Shown: positions 11,330 through 24,183, numbered from the stretch's first letter. The stretch is 64,000 nt of DNA from Antedon mediterranea (GCF_964355755.1 NC_092673.1:19041001-19105000); one strand, 5' to 3'. The notes: generated from the sequence alone by a model not told the origin. Program-made: numbers and translations.

Positions 11330-11884
11330 ATATTTTCCACCCAACAACACAATTTGTTGGGGATAAATCTAAAAGCTGTAGGAATCACTGTATTTATAGT
11401 ACAGGGATTTTAACAACACAATTTGTTGTGGATAAATCTAAAAGCTGTAGGAATCCCTGTATTTATAGTCCAGGGATTTTAACAACACAATTTGTTGTGG
11501 ATAAATCAAAAAGCTGTAGGAATCCCTGTATTTATAGTACAGGGATTTTAACAACACAATTTGTTGTGGATAAATCTATAAGCTGTAGGAATCACTGTAT
11601 TTATAGTACAGGGATTTTAACAACACAATTTGTTGTGGATGAATCCAAAAGCTGTAGGAATCCCTGTATTTATAGTACAGGGATTTTAACAACACAATTT
11701 GTTGTGGATAAATCCAAAAGCTGTAGGAATCACTGTATTTATAGTACAGGGATTTTAACAACACAATTTGTTGTGGATAAATCCAAAAGCTGTAGGAATC
11801 CCTGTATTTATAGTAGGGGCCTACAGGGATTTTAACAACACAATTTGTTGTGGATAAATCTAAAAGCTGTAGGAATCACTGTAT
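11330..11884. repeat. Minisatellite of about 69-70 bp, left part
   Basis: About eight copies of a unit containing the self-complementary ACAACACAATTTGTTGT, then GGATAAATC, AAAGCTGTAGGAATC and TATTTATAGTACAGGG. The array resumes in the same orientation at 15777-16130, so the element between them was inserted into it. Confidence 0.9.
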
Positions 11885-11999
11885 TAGTAGGCCTGTTAAG
11901 TGACCCAATCCTTCAAATTGTGATAACATTCTGAAACTTTGCACAGTTATTCATTAGGGTGTCAAAAATATGAAATGGAAGGGTTGCACAAAATTTGGT

Positions 12000-12775
12000 C
12001 AGGGAAAGCCGCCATTTTGGATTTCAAAATGGCGGACCCAAATTGTTCACTTTTCAGGTATATCTCTGCTAAATAGGCACCTAGAGTTCTGAATTTAGGT
12101 GCAAATTATATGGTAATGGGGTCACCAAACATATTAGTATAACTAACATTTTAATTGCATGGCGGCCATTTTGGATTTCAAAATGGCGGACTTCAAATTT
12201 TCACTTTTTAGGTATATCTCTGCTAAAGAGGCACCTAGAGTTCTGATTTTAGGTGCAAATTATATGGTAGTGGGGTCACCAAACATACTGGTATAACTAA
12301 CATTTTGATTCCATGGCGGCCATGTTGGATTTCAAAATGGCGGATTTCAAATTTTCATTTTTCAGGCATATCTCTGCTAAAAAGGCACCTAGAGTTCTGA
12401 TTTTAGGTGCAAATTATATGTTAATGGGGTCACCAAACATATTGGTATAACTAACATTTTGATTGCATGGCGGCCATTTTGGATTTCAAAATGGCGGACT
12501 TCAAATTTTTACTTTTCAGGTATCTCTGCTAAAAAGGTACACAGAGTTCTGATTTTAGGTGCCAATTATATGGTAATGGGTAACCAAACATATTGGTATT
12601 TAACTGACATTTTTATTGCATGGCGGCCATTTTGAATTTCAAAATGGCGAACTCAAAATGTTTCAGTACGGTACCTACAGTTATAATTTTAGGTACAAAG
12701 TATAATACAGTATTGAGGTCAACAAACATATTAGTATAACGTCTTTGATTGCATGGCGGCCATTTTGAATGTAGC
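12000..12775. repeat. Tandem repeat of about 145-150 bp, left arm
   Basis: Five degenerate copies share ATTTCAAAATGGCGGAC, TATCTCTGCTAAA, CACCTAGAGTTCTGATTTTA and GGGGTCACCAAACATA. Each unit holds the local hairpin CCATTTTGGATTTCAAAATGG. Reverse-complement copies fill 15010-15655. Confidence 0.85.
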
Positions 12776-12954
12776 TCAACCCGTACTGGCTTTACACTAT
12801 TTGTTTATGTTCATAATTACATGCATTTAACACGGACACTTATTGTAGATCACATTTTCCCTGGCAACCACACAGCTCTGTACATCGTAAATCACTCTTT
12901 CTGCATTTACAGCATCCAAGATCACAGTCGGTGTGTCTACAGCGAATTAAAACC

Positions 12955-13919
12955 TTTGTGACATCTGAAAGTTCCGGCAATGAACTCCAAGCTGGACTAA
13001 ATTTGTTGCCGTCCTTCCTCTATCCCCAGTTCGCTGGGTCCTGTTCAACCCTGAATGCATTTAGACAGTCGTACCACTTCCTGGCTTCCGTTTCACAAGT
13101 TCTCTTAATGCCGCAGATGTTGGGGGATATTTTCAATAGTCTTGCATCATTAAATGTTCTGCAGTAGACATAGTTACAACAAACTGTTCTAGATAATCTG
13201 TGTCTGTTTCACTAACATGCCCTACAGACAATGACATCCTCTCAAAAACTGGAGTCATACATGGCATCTTTTTCAAAGTCTCGTTAAATGTAGCTTTACC
13301 TTTTCCTTAAACAGATGAAGTTCTATCACAACCGCTAATGGTATGAAAGAACAAGTAAGCGGCTGATGCTTGTGATCCAAGAGAAGAAGCAATCTCGTGT
13401 ATTGGGATGTACTTCAAGTGCCTCCCCACTCCAAACTCGATCCGAAGCTCGTGGATGCCAGGTATTCTGTGGAAAGCTGACAACAACATCACTGTGTACA
13501 GTCTTGACAATGCGTGGAAAATTTCAGCGGCAAGTTTAACGTGAACAAACATACGTTCATCTGCCTCTTCTATGTTACATGGCATCAGCGATTGTATATT
13601 TACTGGTTTGTTACAGCTCTGTCTCCCAAAGACCCTACAAACATTCGTGATTTGTGCCAATGTTCTCTACTACTTCAGTTACAATAAATGAAAACAACTC
13701 TGATTTGTTGTCATCAAATCTAAAAAATGTGGTCCAATTGTTGGGCAAGCTCCTGCTGGCTTTAACGACCCTCCTTACACCAGAGACGCGGTTTGAACGC
13801 GTACCAGACTTTAAACTGTCGTTAAAGTATCTATCGAAAAACAAATCTAGTCGTGTCACTGATCGAAGTTGATGGTTGTATGACACTTGATATATACTCA
13901 ATGAATGTCTTCGAATCAT
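12955..13919 (-). pseudogene. Decayed ORF of a repetitive EAD/DSDV coding family, left arm
   Basis: Reading on the minus strand from the palindrome centre outward gives, in different frames: LDLFFDRYFNDSLKSGTRSN with NNWTTFF (13890-13650), then CNIEEADERMFVHVK and IPGIHELRIEFGVG with SGCDRTSS (13600-13310), then a block matching the WGWRKDG part of the other arm near 12960-13080. The acidic EAD and later Asp residues recall PIN/FEN-like nucleases, but that is only a suggestion. Frameshifts and stops separate the pieces. Such ORFs are abundant in invertebrate genomes, usually uncharacterised; I do not name a function. Confidence 0.6.
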
Positions 13920-14039
13920 TGGGCCTGAGCATATTGATTATTGCTGGTCCATCTAACACCTTGGCAGCAACTAATGGTGCTTCATTTTGTCGTACAACCA
14001 TATATAGACCATCAACTTCGATCAGTGACGTGACCAGAT

Positions 14040-14970
14040 TTGGTTTTCGATAGATACTTTAACGACGGTTTAAAGTCTAGTACGCGCTAGTACGCGTTCA
14101 AACCGCGGCTCTGGTGTAAGGAGGGGCGTCAAAGCCAGTGGGAGCATGCCCAACAATTGGACCACATATTCGAGATATGATGACAACAAATCAGAGTTGT
14201 TTCATTAATTGTAACTGAAGTAGTAGAGAACATTGACACAAATCACGGAATGTTTGTAGGGTCTCTGAGAGCGAGACAGAGCTGTAACAAACCAGTCTGT
14301 AAATATAAAACCGCTGATGCCATGTAACATAGAAGAGGCAGATGAACGTATGTTTGTTCATGTTAAACATGCCGCTAAAATTTGTCCGCGCATTCTTGTC
14401 AAGACTGTAGACAGTGATGTTGTTATTTCATTGTCAACTTTCCACAGAATACCTGGCATCCACAAGCTTTGGATCGAGTTTGGAGTGGGGAAGCACTTGA
14501 AGTATATCTCAATACACAAGATTACTTCTCTTGGATCACAAGCATCAGCCGCTTACTTGTTCTTTCATTCCTTTAGCAGTTCTGATACAACTTCATCTGT
14601 TCAAGGAAAGGAATTTGAGACGATGTCATTGTCTGTAGGTGATGTTAGTGACACAGATTATCTAGAACAGTTTGTTGTAACTATGTAGAAAGAAGGTAAA
14701 TGATGCAAGACGATATCTTTTTACTACAGACTATTGAAAATATCCCCCCCCCCCAACATCTGCGGCATTAAGAGAACATGTGAAACGGTCTTTTCTACAA
14801 GCCAGAAAGTGGTACAACTGTCTAGATGCATTCAGGGTTGAACAGGACCCAGCAAACTGGGGATGGAGGAAGGACGGCAACAAATTTAGTCCAGTTTGGA
14901 GTTCATTGCCGGAACTTTCAGATGTCACAAATCGCTGTGACACACCGACTGTGATCTTGGACTTGGACAC
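14040..14970 (+). pseudogene. Decayed ORF of the same family, right arm
   Basis: This is the inverted partner of the left-arm pseudogene, read on the plus strand. An open frame at 14317-14688 gives CNIEEADERMFVHVKHAAK, VKTVDSDVVISL, IPGIHKLWIEFGVGKHLKYI and ASAAYLFFHSFSSSD. A second frame at 14780-14960 gives RKWYNCLDAF and NWGWRKDGNKFSPVWSSLPE. A C-homopolymer at about 14746-14754 and frame changes separate them. It keeps more of the reading frame than the left copy. Confidence 0.6.
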
Positions 14971-15776
14971 TGTAAATGCGGAAAGAGTGATTTATGATGT
15001 ACAGAGCTGTGTGGTTACCAGGTTTGAGCTACATTCAAAATGGCCGCCATGCAATCAAAGACGTTATACCAATATGTTTGTTGACCTCAATACCATATTA
15101 TACTTTGTACCTAAAATTATAACTGTAGGTACCGTACTGAAATATTTTGAGCTTGCCATTTTGAAATTCAAAATGGCCGCCATGTAATCAAAGTGTTAGT
15201 TAAATAGCAATATATTTGGTGACCCATTACCATATAATTTGCACCTAAAATCAGAGCACTGTGTACCTTTTTAGCAGAGATATACCTGGAAAGTTATTGG
15301 GGTCCGCCATTTTGAAATCCAACATGGCCGCCACGCAATCAAAATGTTAGTTATACGAATATGTTTGGTGACCCCATTACCATAATTATAATTTGCACCT
15401 AAAATCAGAATTCTAGGTGCCTTTTTAGCAGAGATATACCTGAAAAGTGAAAATTTGAAGTCCGCCATTTTGAAATCCAACATGGCCGCCATGCAATCAA
15501 ATGTTAATTATACCAATATGTTTGGTGACCCCACTACCATATATTTTGCATGTAAAATCAGAACTCTAGGTGCCTCTTTAGCAGAGATATACCTGACAAG
15601 TGAAAATTTGAGGTCCGCCATTTTGAAATCCAAAATGGCGGCTTTCCCCTGACCAAATTTTGTGCAACCCTTCCATTTCATATTTTTGACACCCTAATGA
15701 ATAACTGTGCAAAGTTTCAAAATGTTATCACAATTTGAAGGATTTGCCTAAAATATGCTCCTTAACATGCCTACTA

Positions 15777-16130
15777 TATTTATACTACAGGGATTGTAAC
15801 AACACAATTTGTTGTGGATAAATCTAAAAGCTGTAGGAATCACTGTATTTATATTACAGGGATTTTAACAACACAATTTGTTGTGGATAAATCCAAAAGC
15901 TGTAGGAATCCCTGTATTTATAGTACAGGGATTTAACAACACAATTTGTTGTGGAAAAAGCTGTAGGAATCACTGTATTTATAGTACAGGGATTTTAACA
16001 ACACAATTTGTTGTGGCAAAAGCTGTAGGAATCACTGTATTTATAGTACAGGGATTTTAACAACACAATCTGTTGTGGATAAATCCAAAAGCTGTAGGAA
16101 TCCCTGTATTTATAGTACAGGGATTTTTAC
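15777..16130. repeat. Minisatellite of about 69-70 bp, right part
   Basis: About five copies of the 11330-11884 unit in the same orientation, two of them shortened (the GGATAAATC part is missing). Confidence 0.9.
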
Positions 16131-16286
16131 GAAAAATGACCAAAGTGGTGTTTGGCATGTTGTGCAAGTTGGGGAGGACAGACAATATTGTCACAAAATG
16201 TATTTATGAATTTGCTTTTCCTTCATCCAATCTACATGGTAGATGGATGAAGATATTGTTCTAACCACGTGACTATGTGGCGTAGG

Positions 16287-16329
<43 letters not shown>

Positions 16330-17190
16330 TTTGTTATATTTATAATAATGTACACTAATTTGTTATTGAGCTATGGAGAATTTTTTTTTTCCCAAAATAA
16401 AAGATGAATGAATGAATGAATGAATGATAACTATTAATGATGTGCAATTGTCAGTCTGTGTTAACTGTCACCCTTTTTAATTCATATTTTGCGATATCAA
16501 CGTTGTCATCCTTCATACTGCATTTTGGTTAAAGTGTGGCCTAACTGTACTTAATAAGCCTAACAATAAATAGAATAAGTCAATTCACATTAATATTTTG
16601 TTCTTTCTTTTCTAAGTTTGCAAAATTACAAAAACAAAACATGACAAACACATATGTGTTTGTTCTGTTTTGTTTTTGTAATTTTGAACATATTTACATT
16701 AATTATAAATAACTAACATGTGCATATTATGCAAATGAGACCAGGTAAACGGAAGTACAGAACAATGTTTGAATATAATGAATTGAATAAATTGTAAATT
16801 TTTTGTACGGAACTGAATTATATTTTTTATATGAATGAATTTTATAATACCTATTTGTTAAAAATGAAATATTTTATATTTTGATATTTTAATTCAATTT
16901 TGTAGGCCTAAATTAAAACTCAATTAAGTATTTATGCTGCTGTGTTTTAATGTTTATATTCATATATTTTTAAATAAATACTAATGAATGAAAAGCATTT
17001 GTTTGTTTGTAAGGATTGTGTGTTTGTTTGGAAAGGGGAGATTTTAACATCGAGGATATCATTATACTGTATCAAAATGTACGTGGTTTGCTATTCATCG
17101 TATATTATACAAAATATCCATTCCACCAATCCAGAGAGTAATAAAGTTCTTCGATATATTACACATATAATGTTACGTAGACAAATAGTG
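16131..17190. other. AT-rich intergenic DNA with microsatellites
   Basis: Contains a TA run at about 16290-16326, an AATG run at about 16403-16427 and the hairpin listed separately. No gene is seen. Confidence 0.6.
16617..16690. repeat. Hairpin inverted repeat
   Basis: AAAATTACAAAAACAAAACA and its reverse complement flank ACAAACACATATGTGTTTGT, giving about 30 bp arms around a central ATAT. It may be a small MITE or a cruciform-prone site. Confidence 0.8.
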
Positions 17191-17277
17191 GTTGCGCCCT
17201 CTATAAAAAATAAAAGTTTATTCACCCACCAACAAACCACTCACAACATGTCGAAGAATGTCAAACACAAGAAGTAA
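17191..17277 (+). promoter_or_regulatory. Candidate promoter and first coding exon
   Basis: CTATAAAAAATAAAAG (about 17201) resembles a TATA box. About 45 bp later, ACAACATGTC starts an open frame MSKNVKHKK that ends at a good donor (AAGAA/GTAAGT). A CTCF-core-like GCGCCCTCT lies just upstream (17194-17202). No downstream exon was found, and the giant inverted repeat starts 320 bp later. Weak; could be chance. Confidence 0.2.
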
Positions 17278-17593
17278 GTTTTTGTTTCATAATTTTATCA
17301 TATACCATATCATATACGGTATACGGTATATACTGTATCCTAGGCCTGCCTACTTAGTACTATATTATATCAGCCTAGATAGGCCTATAGGCCTAGCTAG
17401 GCTAGTTCTAAGTAGCTGGGGCAGGCCCTACCTCTAGCTATCAAAAAAGGCTTTTTAGTGGGCCTAGAGTAGAAAGCTGAGGGAGTCTCCACGAATACCG
17501 TCTCCACAACATGTCGTTAGAGAACAGATATCAACTGCATTGTGATTGGTCCTAAGACGAACATAAACACATGGATGGATGAGGTTGTTTTAA
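17275..17593. other. GGCCTA-rich low-complexity stretch
   Basis: Dense TAGGCCTA-type motifs between about 17335 and 17470; similar islands lie at 18940-19180 and 22430-22530. No gene. Confidence 0.5.
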
Positions 17594-18404
17594 AGGGGGA
17601 TTCTGGGTTTAAAATTGCTTTTAAATATCGTTTTTTATTAAATAAAAAGTATTATAACTAGGCCTAGGCCCCGGGGGGGTCACTCTTAAATATTTCCATA
17701 CGGGAGGAGGTGCCGCATTTACGGATATATTTTCGAGGGCCTGGTAGCACAAATATTGGGAGTTGGTAGCACAAGTGTGGGAAATGACAGGGTGAAATTA
17801 GTAGTTTAAGTCCCTGGCCCGCCCACCCGTGTCAAAATTTCACGATTTATCGCTAAATTTTGCAGGAATTTTAGCTTACTGGATGCTATAAGCCCGGCTA
17901 TATAAGCCCATCGCGGGCCCATCGCTAAATACCTTTTAATAGAGTTTTCCCCGTGAGTTTTCGCATCATCAGTATAACACGAAACATAGCTGGCCTAGGA
18001 CAAAATCATTCAACTGTGAACGCTCTTGATCATCGGTGGTGTGCACCACTGCAAACGCGTCAAAATTTGCCATGAACGGTGGAGGTCTCTTTGGCTATGC
18101 GCAGATCATGCTGGGAACCAGTACAAATATTGCGCCCTCTCTGGCGTGGCCTTGATTTTGGTAAATGGTAGTTCAAGTCCGTAGTATTTTTCAGTAAAAC
18201 AGGTAGCGCAAGTGCCTCATGTCTTGAAGTGACTGCGGCACCCCCTTGTTTGGTTTATATACAAAACCCGGGGCCTAGGCCTATACTTACTATATATACA
18301 AACTAAACTAAACACTACAGTATATACATACAATCGGAATGAAAACATGTTAAACTACAAAACAACTAAACTAAATATCACAATCGGACGAGCATAATTG
18401 AAGA

Positions 18405-18800
18405 TTTATTGACATAATTATGTTTTTTGTTTGTTTTACTGATCACCTGATACATTTACATTAAATGTTAAGTGTAAATAAATGAAACGAATGTAGATAC
18501 AGAAACAAAATCATAATGGTAACAGATTCATTGACGTAATTACCGGTATATGTTTATTTGTTTTACTGATTACCTGATACATTTACATTTAATGTTAAAT
18601 GTAAATAAATGAAACGAATATAGTACCGTAGTTAAACGAAATTGTAACAGATTCATTGACGTAATTATTATGTATGTTTGCTTTACTGATCATCTGATAG
18701 CCTACATTTACATTTAATGTTAAATGTAAATAAATGAAACGATTGTAGATACAGAAACAAAATGGTAACGGATTCATTGACGACATATTTATGTATTTTT
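18405..18800. repeat. Tandem repeat of about 122 bp, four copies
   Basis: Units share TACATTTACATTTAATGTTA, GTAAATAAATGAAACGA and GGTAACAGATTCATTGACG. The right arm keeps about three copies (62690-63030). Confidence 0.8.
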
Positions 18801-19304
18801 GTTTTTTGTTTTACGACGACTCGGCTATACTAGTTGAACCTATTTTCCCATCTTTTTATAATGGTATAGTCCATACAAGTCGAGGTGGCCGAAATTGTTT
18901 TGTTTTGATCCTATTGTTTTAATGGCAGGTCTTTCTTAAGAAGGGCCTAGACCTAGACTTTTTTTATTTAGCCATGCTAGGCCTAGGCCTAGCCTACACA
19001 GACAGCCAATACGGCGCTAGGCCTACGCCCATAATACTAGTAACTAGGCCTAGCCTAGGCCTACTAGCTAGGCCTAGTAGTACTGTACGTAGAGAGGCAT
19101 TAGGGCCAGGCCTAGCCTTCTACCTAGACCTACTATTCTCTTTTAGTCTAGACCCTTGTACTAGGCTAGCCTAGTAATAATGATGTAAGACGATCAGAGA
19201 AACTTAAACCAATAGACGATTTTCGTGCTACGGAAGCCATCTTGCAGAATATGTACAAAAAATAAAAAATATATTTAGATTATTAAGATAATAAATGTTT
19301 GCTG

Positions 19305-19575
19305 ATGTCTTTAATATGACTGTATAGTCCCCTGGACCAGTCCAGATCAAATGTGAGATAACAAATTACCTACAGTCTTTAATGACTGTGTATAGCCCCC
19401 TGGACCAGACCAGATTAAATGTGAGATAACAAATTACCTACAGTCTTTAATATGACTGTCTATAGCCCCCTGGACCAGACCAGATCCAATGTGAGATAAC
19501 AAATTACCTACAGTCTTTAATATGACTGTCTATAGCCCTCTGGACCAGACCAGATCAAATGTGAGATAACAAATT
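19305..19575. repeat. Tandem repeat of about 67-70 bp, four copies
   Basis: Units share CCCCTGGACCAGACCAGAT and AATGTGAGATAACAAATTA. The right arm has only two copies (about 62238-62375). Confidence 0.85.
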
Positions 19576-19889
19576 AGGCCTAAAGAGATCTGTGGAGCCC
19601 AAAAGTCTTTTTAGTATGACTTTGAAGCCCCCAAAACATTTTTTCATAGCTTTCACTCAATCACCATACTACTGTACTGTTATTGAGATTAAATAGTAAA
19701 GTTCATTAATAATGGATACAAAAGAAACATATTGTGGTTTTGGTTTACAAGTTGAAATAATTAATTAGGCCAAACAAAATATATTGTTAAGTTACCACTC
19801 TTCCCTGATTTTTTTAGCCTCTTCTCTTTTTCTTTTCTGAGGGACAACAAAATAACTAAACAATTACGATAAATCATTACATTTTATTT

Positions 19890-20060
19890 TACCAACAGGA
19901 ACAATTTTATTGCATTAAATAGTTTCTTAAAGTTGAAAATATATGTATAGTGATTCATTTGTTCATGTTTGAAGGAATTAGTATCACTTTATTTCAAGAT
20001 GGTAGCATGAAACAATGTTGATGACCTATTAAAGCATAGTACTTTAGTAAAAAAAAAAAA
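19890..20060. repeat. Segment repeated within the arm (about 19890-20060 and 26390-26540)
   Basis: Both contain CAATTTTATTGCATTAAATA, TAGTGATTCATTTGTTCATG and TGGTAGCAT in direct orientation about 6.5 kb apart, each mirrored in the right arm. Confidence 0.7.
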
Positions 20061-22073
20061 ACGCCCTTGATGCTTAACAATTTTGACCTTATAAAACAGG
20101 TATTCTAAAATGTGAAACCTCAATAATATATAGAGTATGATTTAAACACTAGCATTCGTTTCCTTTCTTTTTGAATAATTGAAGTTGTGAATATGTTTTA
20201 ACTTCCTGTTTTTGCAGTTAAATATTTTGCAAGATTGTTTGAGGAAGTCAGTATTGTATTTGGTGAATATTCATTTATTTATGGTCAAACACAGTAAAAT
20301 ATTGTACATTACATGGTTTGAAATTATTTTCGTTTAAAAAAAAATATAAAAATCAGTTAAAAAGGTTAAAATTTGGTAAATACAGATAAAGCATATATAA
20401 ATTCAGATAAAATACATCATTTAAAATACAAAATACAAAAGATTGGTGTGTGTAGTAATGGAATAGCATAAAATGACTACTGTTTCCATGTTTCATTAAA
20501 TTGCCTCATTGCAGTAGGGAGAAACAAGTTTCTCATCCTGTTGGTTTTCCATCTTGGGTACGGTACACTAAACGCCTTGACAATTGCTAAAAAATCACTC
20601 ACTTGAACCGCATGAGCGCGCAGTAAGCTCTCTATTTGTTAGAGAAAGAAGACAGGGTTTTTAGTCACAATAACGATTTAGATTTATCTGCCAATAGTGA
20701 TATCGATGTTTCACAAATATGTAGTATATTATTATGCTATTGAAATTAGTAAATTTTAGGTCATAATTTATTATTTCAAGTCCAGCTAGGCCTTCCTCTA
20801 GTAAGCCAGCCTTCAATTGGGCGAAAACATGCAGCCTGTCCACCAGGCTACGAACGAGATAGGCTAGTTTGTCTAGCCTAGGCCTAATATCGTCAAATGG
20901 TCATGATTAGCATGTCAAATGTCCACAAAATGATACTATTTATTTAGTATTCTTTCAAATAAATACAACTTGTAATGCAAACTTATGAACCAGAAAAAAA
21001 ATGTTGTATTTTGTTTGTAATTAGTCTCTGATTTCCTACATATTTAAATAACTGTACAGGAAGTAACATATAGAACATTACATTATTGCTTCAGGTGCTG
21101 AAGGGTTAAGGGGGTGATTTATTATTTATTATTTTATTAGCTGCCTTCACTATCCAATCAATGTATATGTCATCTACTATAGTGTAATTAATTGTATAAA
21201 CAGCCCCTTTAATTTAATGATATATTCAGCTTTCATCATCTATGCCATTTTCATCTATTCTATTTTCATCATCTATTCATCATTGATAGAAATTTCATTG
21301 ATGCAATTTTCATCATAACCAATAACTTGCGTAAGCGACGTTTCGTAGATTCTAGTTTCACCAAAATATGTTCTGCTTGATGTTAATGAATAGTTTTGAG
21401 TTATGACATCGAAGAGAGCTTAGTTGTACAATCTTCATGGTAAATTCAAGCTAATTTACTACTGATGTTTATACTATGTATGCTGGTTTTGCATAAAATT
21501 GCATATAAGCAAGCTGCATCATTTTAATCGTCCCTAGATAATTATACTAATTTATCAAACTAAATGATATCAAAGCTTGTTAATATTTTATTCATTATAC
21601 CATAGTAAAAATTATTTTCACAGCATAGGTTTATAGTATTACTGTATGTTGACCAGGTTTATATAAGATGTTCTATCCACAAATTTTAGAGAATGGCAGG
21701 CACTAAATCAACAGAAAAAAAATTAACATTGATAAAAAAAAAAGATTCTTGACAATCACAACAGGCTCAATGCAGATCACTTAACCTTAAAGAAGGCAAG
21801 ACTGATTGAGGAAGTAATGTAATTCACAGAATAAGGAAATAGGGTGTTGGCCCTTGGTATAACAATAAGCATCTTATAATAGGCAGCTTCTATGATCGGA
21901 CTGTGTAATTTTGAATGCAATGTTATTTTATCATGTATGTTTCTTTAGATTCAGTGTGTAAATGTGAGTTGTAATAGTATAGTTATTTATTTCATTTTAT
22001 AATACTGTATTTTTACTTGTTGTAATTGTACAATGATCGTTTAGTATCAAACAGTATTTATACAAATAATTAA

Positions 22074-22695
22074 AGACATCGATCCCTACATTTTTTAGAT
22101 CTATTTTAAGATCACAAACTATATTTAATGTAAAAATAATACTATATGGTCCTATTGCGATAACTTCTTTCGTCTTTAAATGGTTAAAAATGTGAAAAAT
22201 TAGTCGATTCTAATAATTATAGCGGCCCGCTATAAATGCCAAAATGCATTGCGCGTGGATTGATATTTCTGTTTTTCTTCTGTAATTCACCCACTTTTCG
22301 ATCGATCGTGCCAAAACAAATGGAAGACTCCTAACTTTTCAGCGAAAATACCGGGTTTTCCCCAATTTGTATCAACGGAGTCTGGCAAAAATAGAAAGAC
22401 AATTAATGCAGCAACTATACAACGTCAGGCTAGGTATATAGCTAGCGTACGATGTTTGTACTTTACCGATGTTTACCAGCTAGGCCTACAAAACTAAGCC
22501 TAGCTAGGCTAGGCCTAAAGACCGTCCACGAGAGGTCAGTCGCCGCGAGCTACTTAGGTAGTGCATTGTTTCTCACTTTTTATCATAATTTACCACAAAA
22601 CGTACATTTAAGACAAGGAATGACCTGGTTTAATGTTTTTAAAGTAATATATGTATTATTTTTACAAAACCTCACAAATTGTAGGGAAGGTGTCT
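22074..22695. mobile_element. TTAA-flanked non-autonomous element present only in the left arm (622 bp)
   Basis: Ends AGACATCGATCCCTACA and TGTAGGGAAGGTGTCT are inverted repeats, flanked by TTAA at 22070-22073 and 22696-22699. The right arm has the unoccupied site at 59749-59752 with one TTAA and continuous flanks. It is richer in CpG than the arm and has no convincing ORF. Kolobok- or piggyBac-type by target site. Confidence 0.85.
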
Positions 22696-23217
22696 TTAAT
22701 GTTTTATATTCTAATGGTACAAACAATGGCATCTAGTGTTAATAAGTCAACAAATGACCAAACAATCCTATAGGCCTAGCTAGTAATAGCAATTAGCCTA
22801 GCAAGGTAGAAAGGCAGCAATTCTATTACAAAATTTCGACAAGCAACTGAAACTTATCTACTAATTCTAAAAACTAACTAAAGGATTGACTAATTCTGGT
22901 TTTTTTTTCCAAGATTTCATGTCTTGTAGAGATTAAAGATTAAGAGATTAATTAATCAAAATCATAAAAACAATCTAAAGCTATAAATTGAATTGCTTTT
23001 TTTGTCTAATTTAATACATGTATCTCAAACCTGCCAACTTTTTCAGTGGCCAATGCGTGAGACATTAAATTAAATTGTATATAGCGCCCTCTATGTTATA
23101 ATAACTTGAAAAACACCCTGAGCTGTATGTTAAATTTTTCGCCGAATTGAGTTTGCCTTTCCTGTACTACTGTACCTCAACCATAAAATACAAATAAACA
23201 TATGCTTTAATAGGCCG

Positions 23218-24183
23218 GTCAGTCTAATTACCAAAAACAACCGAAAACAACCAAAACAACTGAAAACAGCCATAAACAACCAAAAACAACCGAAAACAAA
23301 ATAAAATAATCTAAATACCGAAAACAAATTTGTATATACATTTTTAATGTCGCCCTCTACTGATGGTTGTTTCTAGAGTTAAGACCATGACAGAGAGAAG
23401 GTTAAGACCGCGTGCGCAAAAGCCAAGGAAGACCCTACGAAATGGTAGTGTGCACAAAATACAACTAAAAATCGTACAATCAATCAATGATAACATCGCA
23501 TTTACTTACATACAGAATCTATGAACATATTTTAATTTTAGTCATTTCGATTTTTGATCCAGAAACCTACGCATTTACTCCTCACAATAATTGTGAATCA
23601 CGTTAATCCATAGTATAGAAAGTAAATTGACTATGGTTAATCATGATCAATTTAATTATAGATTTTCAAAGATAATAATACAAAAATGATATTTTAAGAA
23701 TATTGATAACATTAGGGACTATAAAGTATACTTAAAACCAGCTCACGATTAAGGATTCAATAAAATCTATTCAGTAAAATTACCGTAGTCGAGTAAATAA
23801 CGTTTTTATCCTTAATCACTTCAGTATAGTGACGAAAATGCAAAGTTAGGTAAAATCATGCTTTGTTTTTGAAAATCTAAAGACTAAAAACGAAATGTGT
23901 TAGATTTTGGAAGTAAATGTAGTCTACGGTGTATATCATTGAATTTGTACGATTTTTTGGAGTTGTATTTTGTGCACACTACCATTTCGTAGGATCTTCC
24001 TTGGCTTTTGCGCGTGTGGTTTTCTCTCTGTACGGTCTTAGCTTTAGAAACACTCATCAATAGAGAGCGACATTAAAAAAAATATTAATTTTTTATTTTG
24101 TTTATTGGTTTGTTTTCGATTGTTTACGGTTGTTTGTGGTTGTTTTCGGTTATTTTCGGTTGTTTTCGGTAATTAGACTGACC
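23218..24183. mobile_element. 966 bp foldback element inside the left arm
   Basis: It starts GGTCAGTCTAATTACC and ends GGTAATTAGACTGACC. Subterminal ACAACCGAAA decamers run inward from both ends, followed by inverted halves sharing GCCAAGGAAGA, CTACGAAATGGTAGTGTGCA and AAATCGTACAA. The mirror copy in the right arm is 58231-59244. Confidence 0.85.

Larger units (their letters stand above)
11885..15776. mobile_element. 3.9 kb palindromic (foldback) element
   Basis: The two halves are inverted copies: 11885-13885 matches the reverse complement of about 13995-15776, leaving a loop near 13886-13994. Outer ends are TAGTAGGC and GCCTACTA, flanked by TAT on both sides (11882-11884, 15777-15779), a 3 bp target duplication within the minisatellite. 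From outside in, each arm has a unique block, about five ~145-150 bp repeats rich in GCGGCCATTTTGGATTTCAA, and remnants of a protein-coding family. The superfamily is not assigned; a 3 bp duplication is compatible with several. Confidence 0.8.

Noticed and set aside
11308-11835. 175-residue open frame
   Set aside because: Translation of the 69-70 bp minisatellite; the same unit recurs at 15.8-16.1 kb in other frames.
18974-19174. Open frame in the GGCCTA island
   Set aside because: Low-complexity sequence; reading frame follows the TAGGCCTA word.
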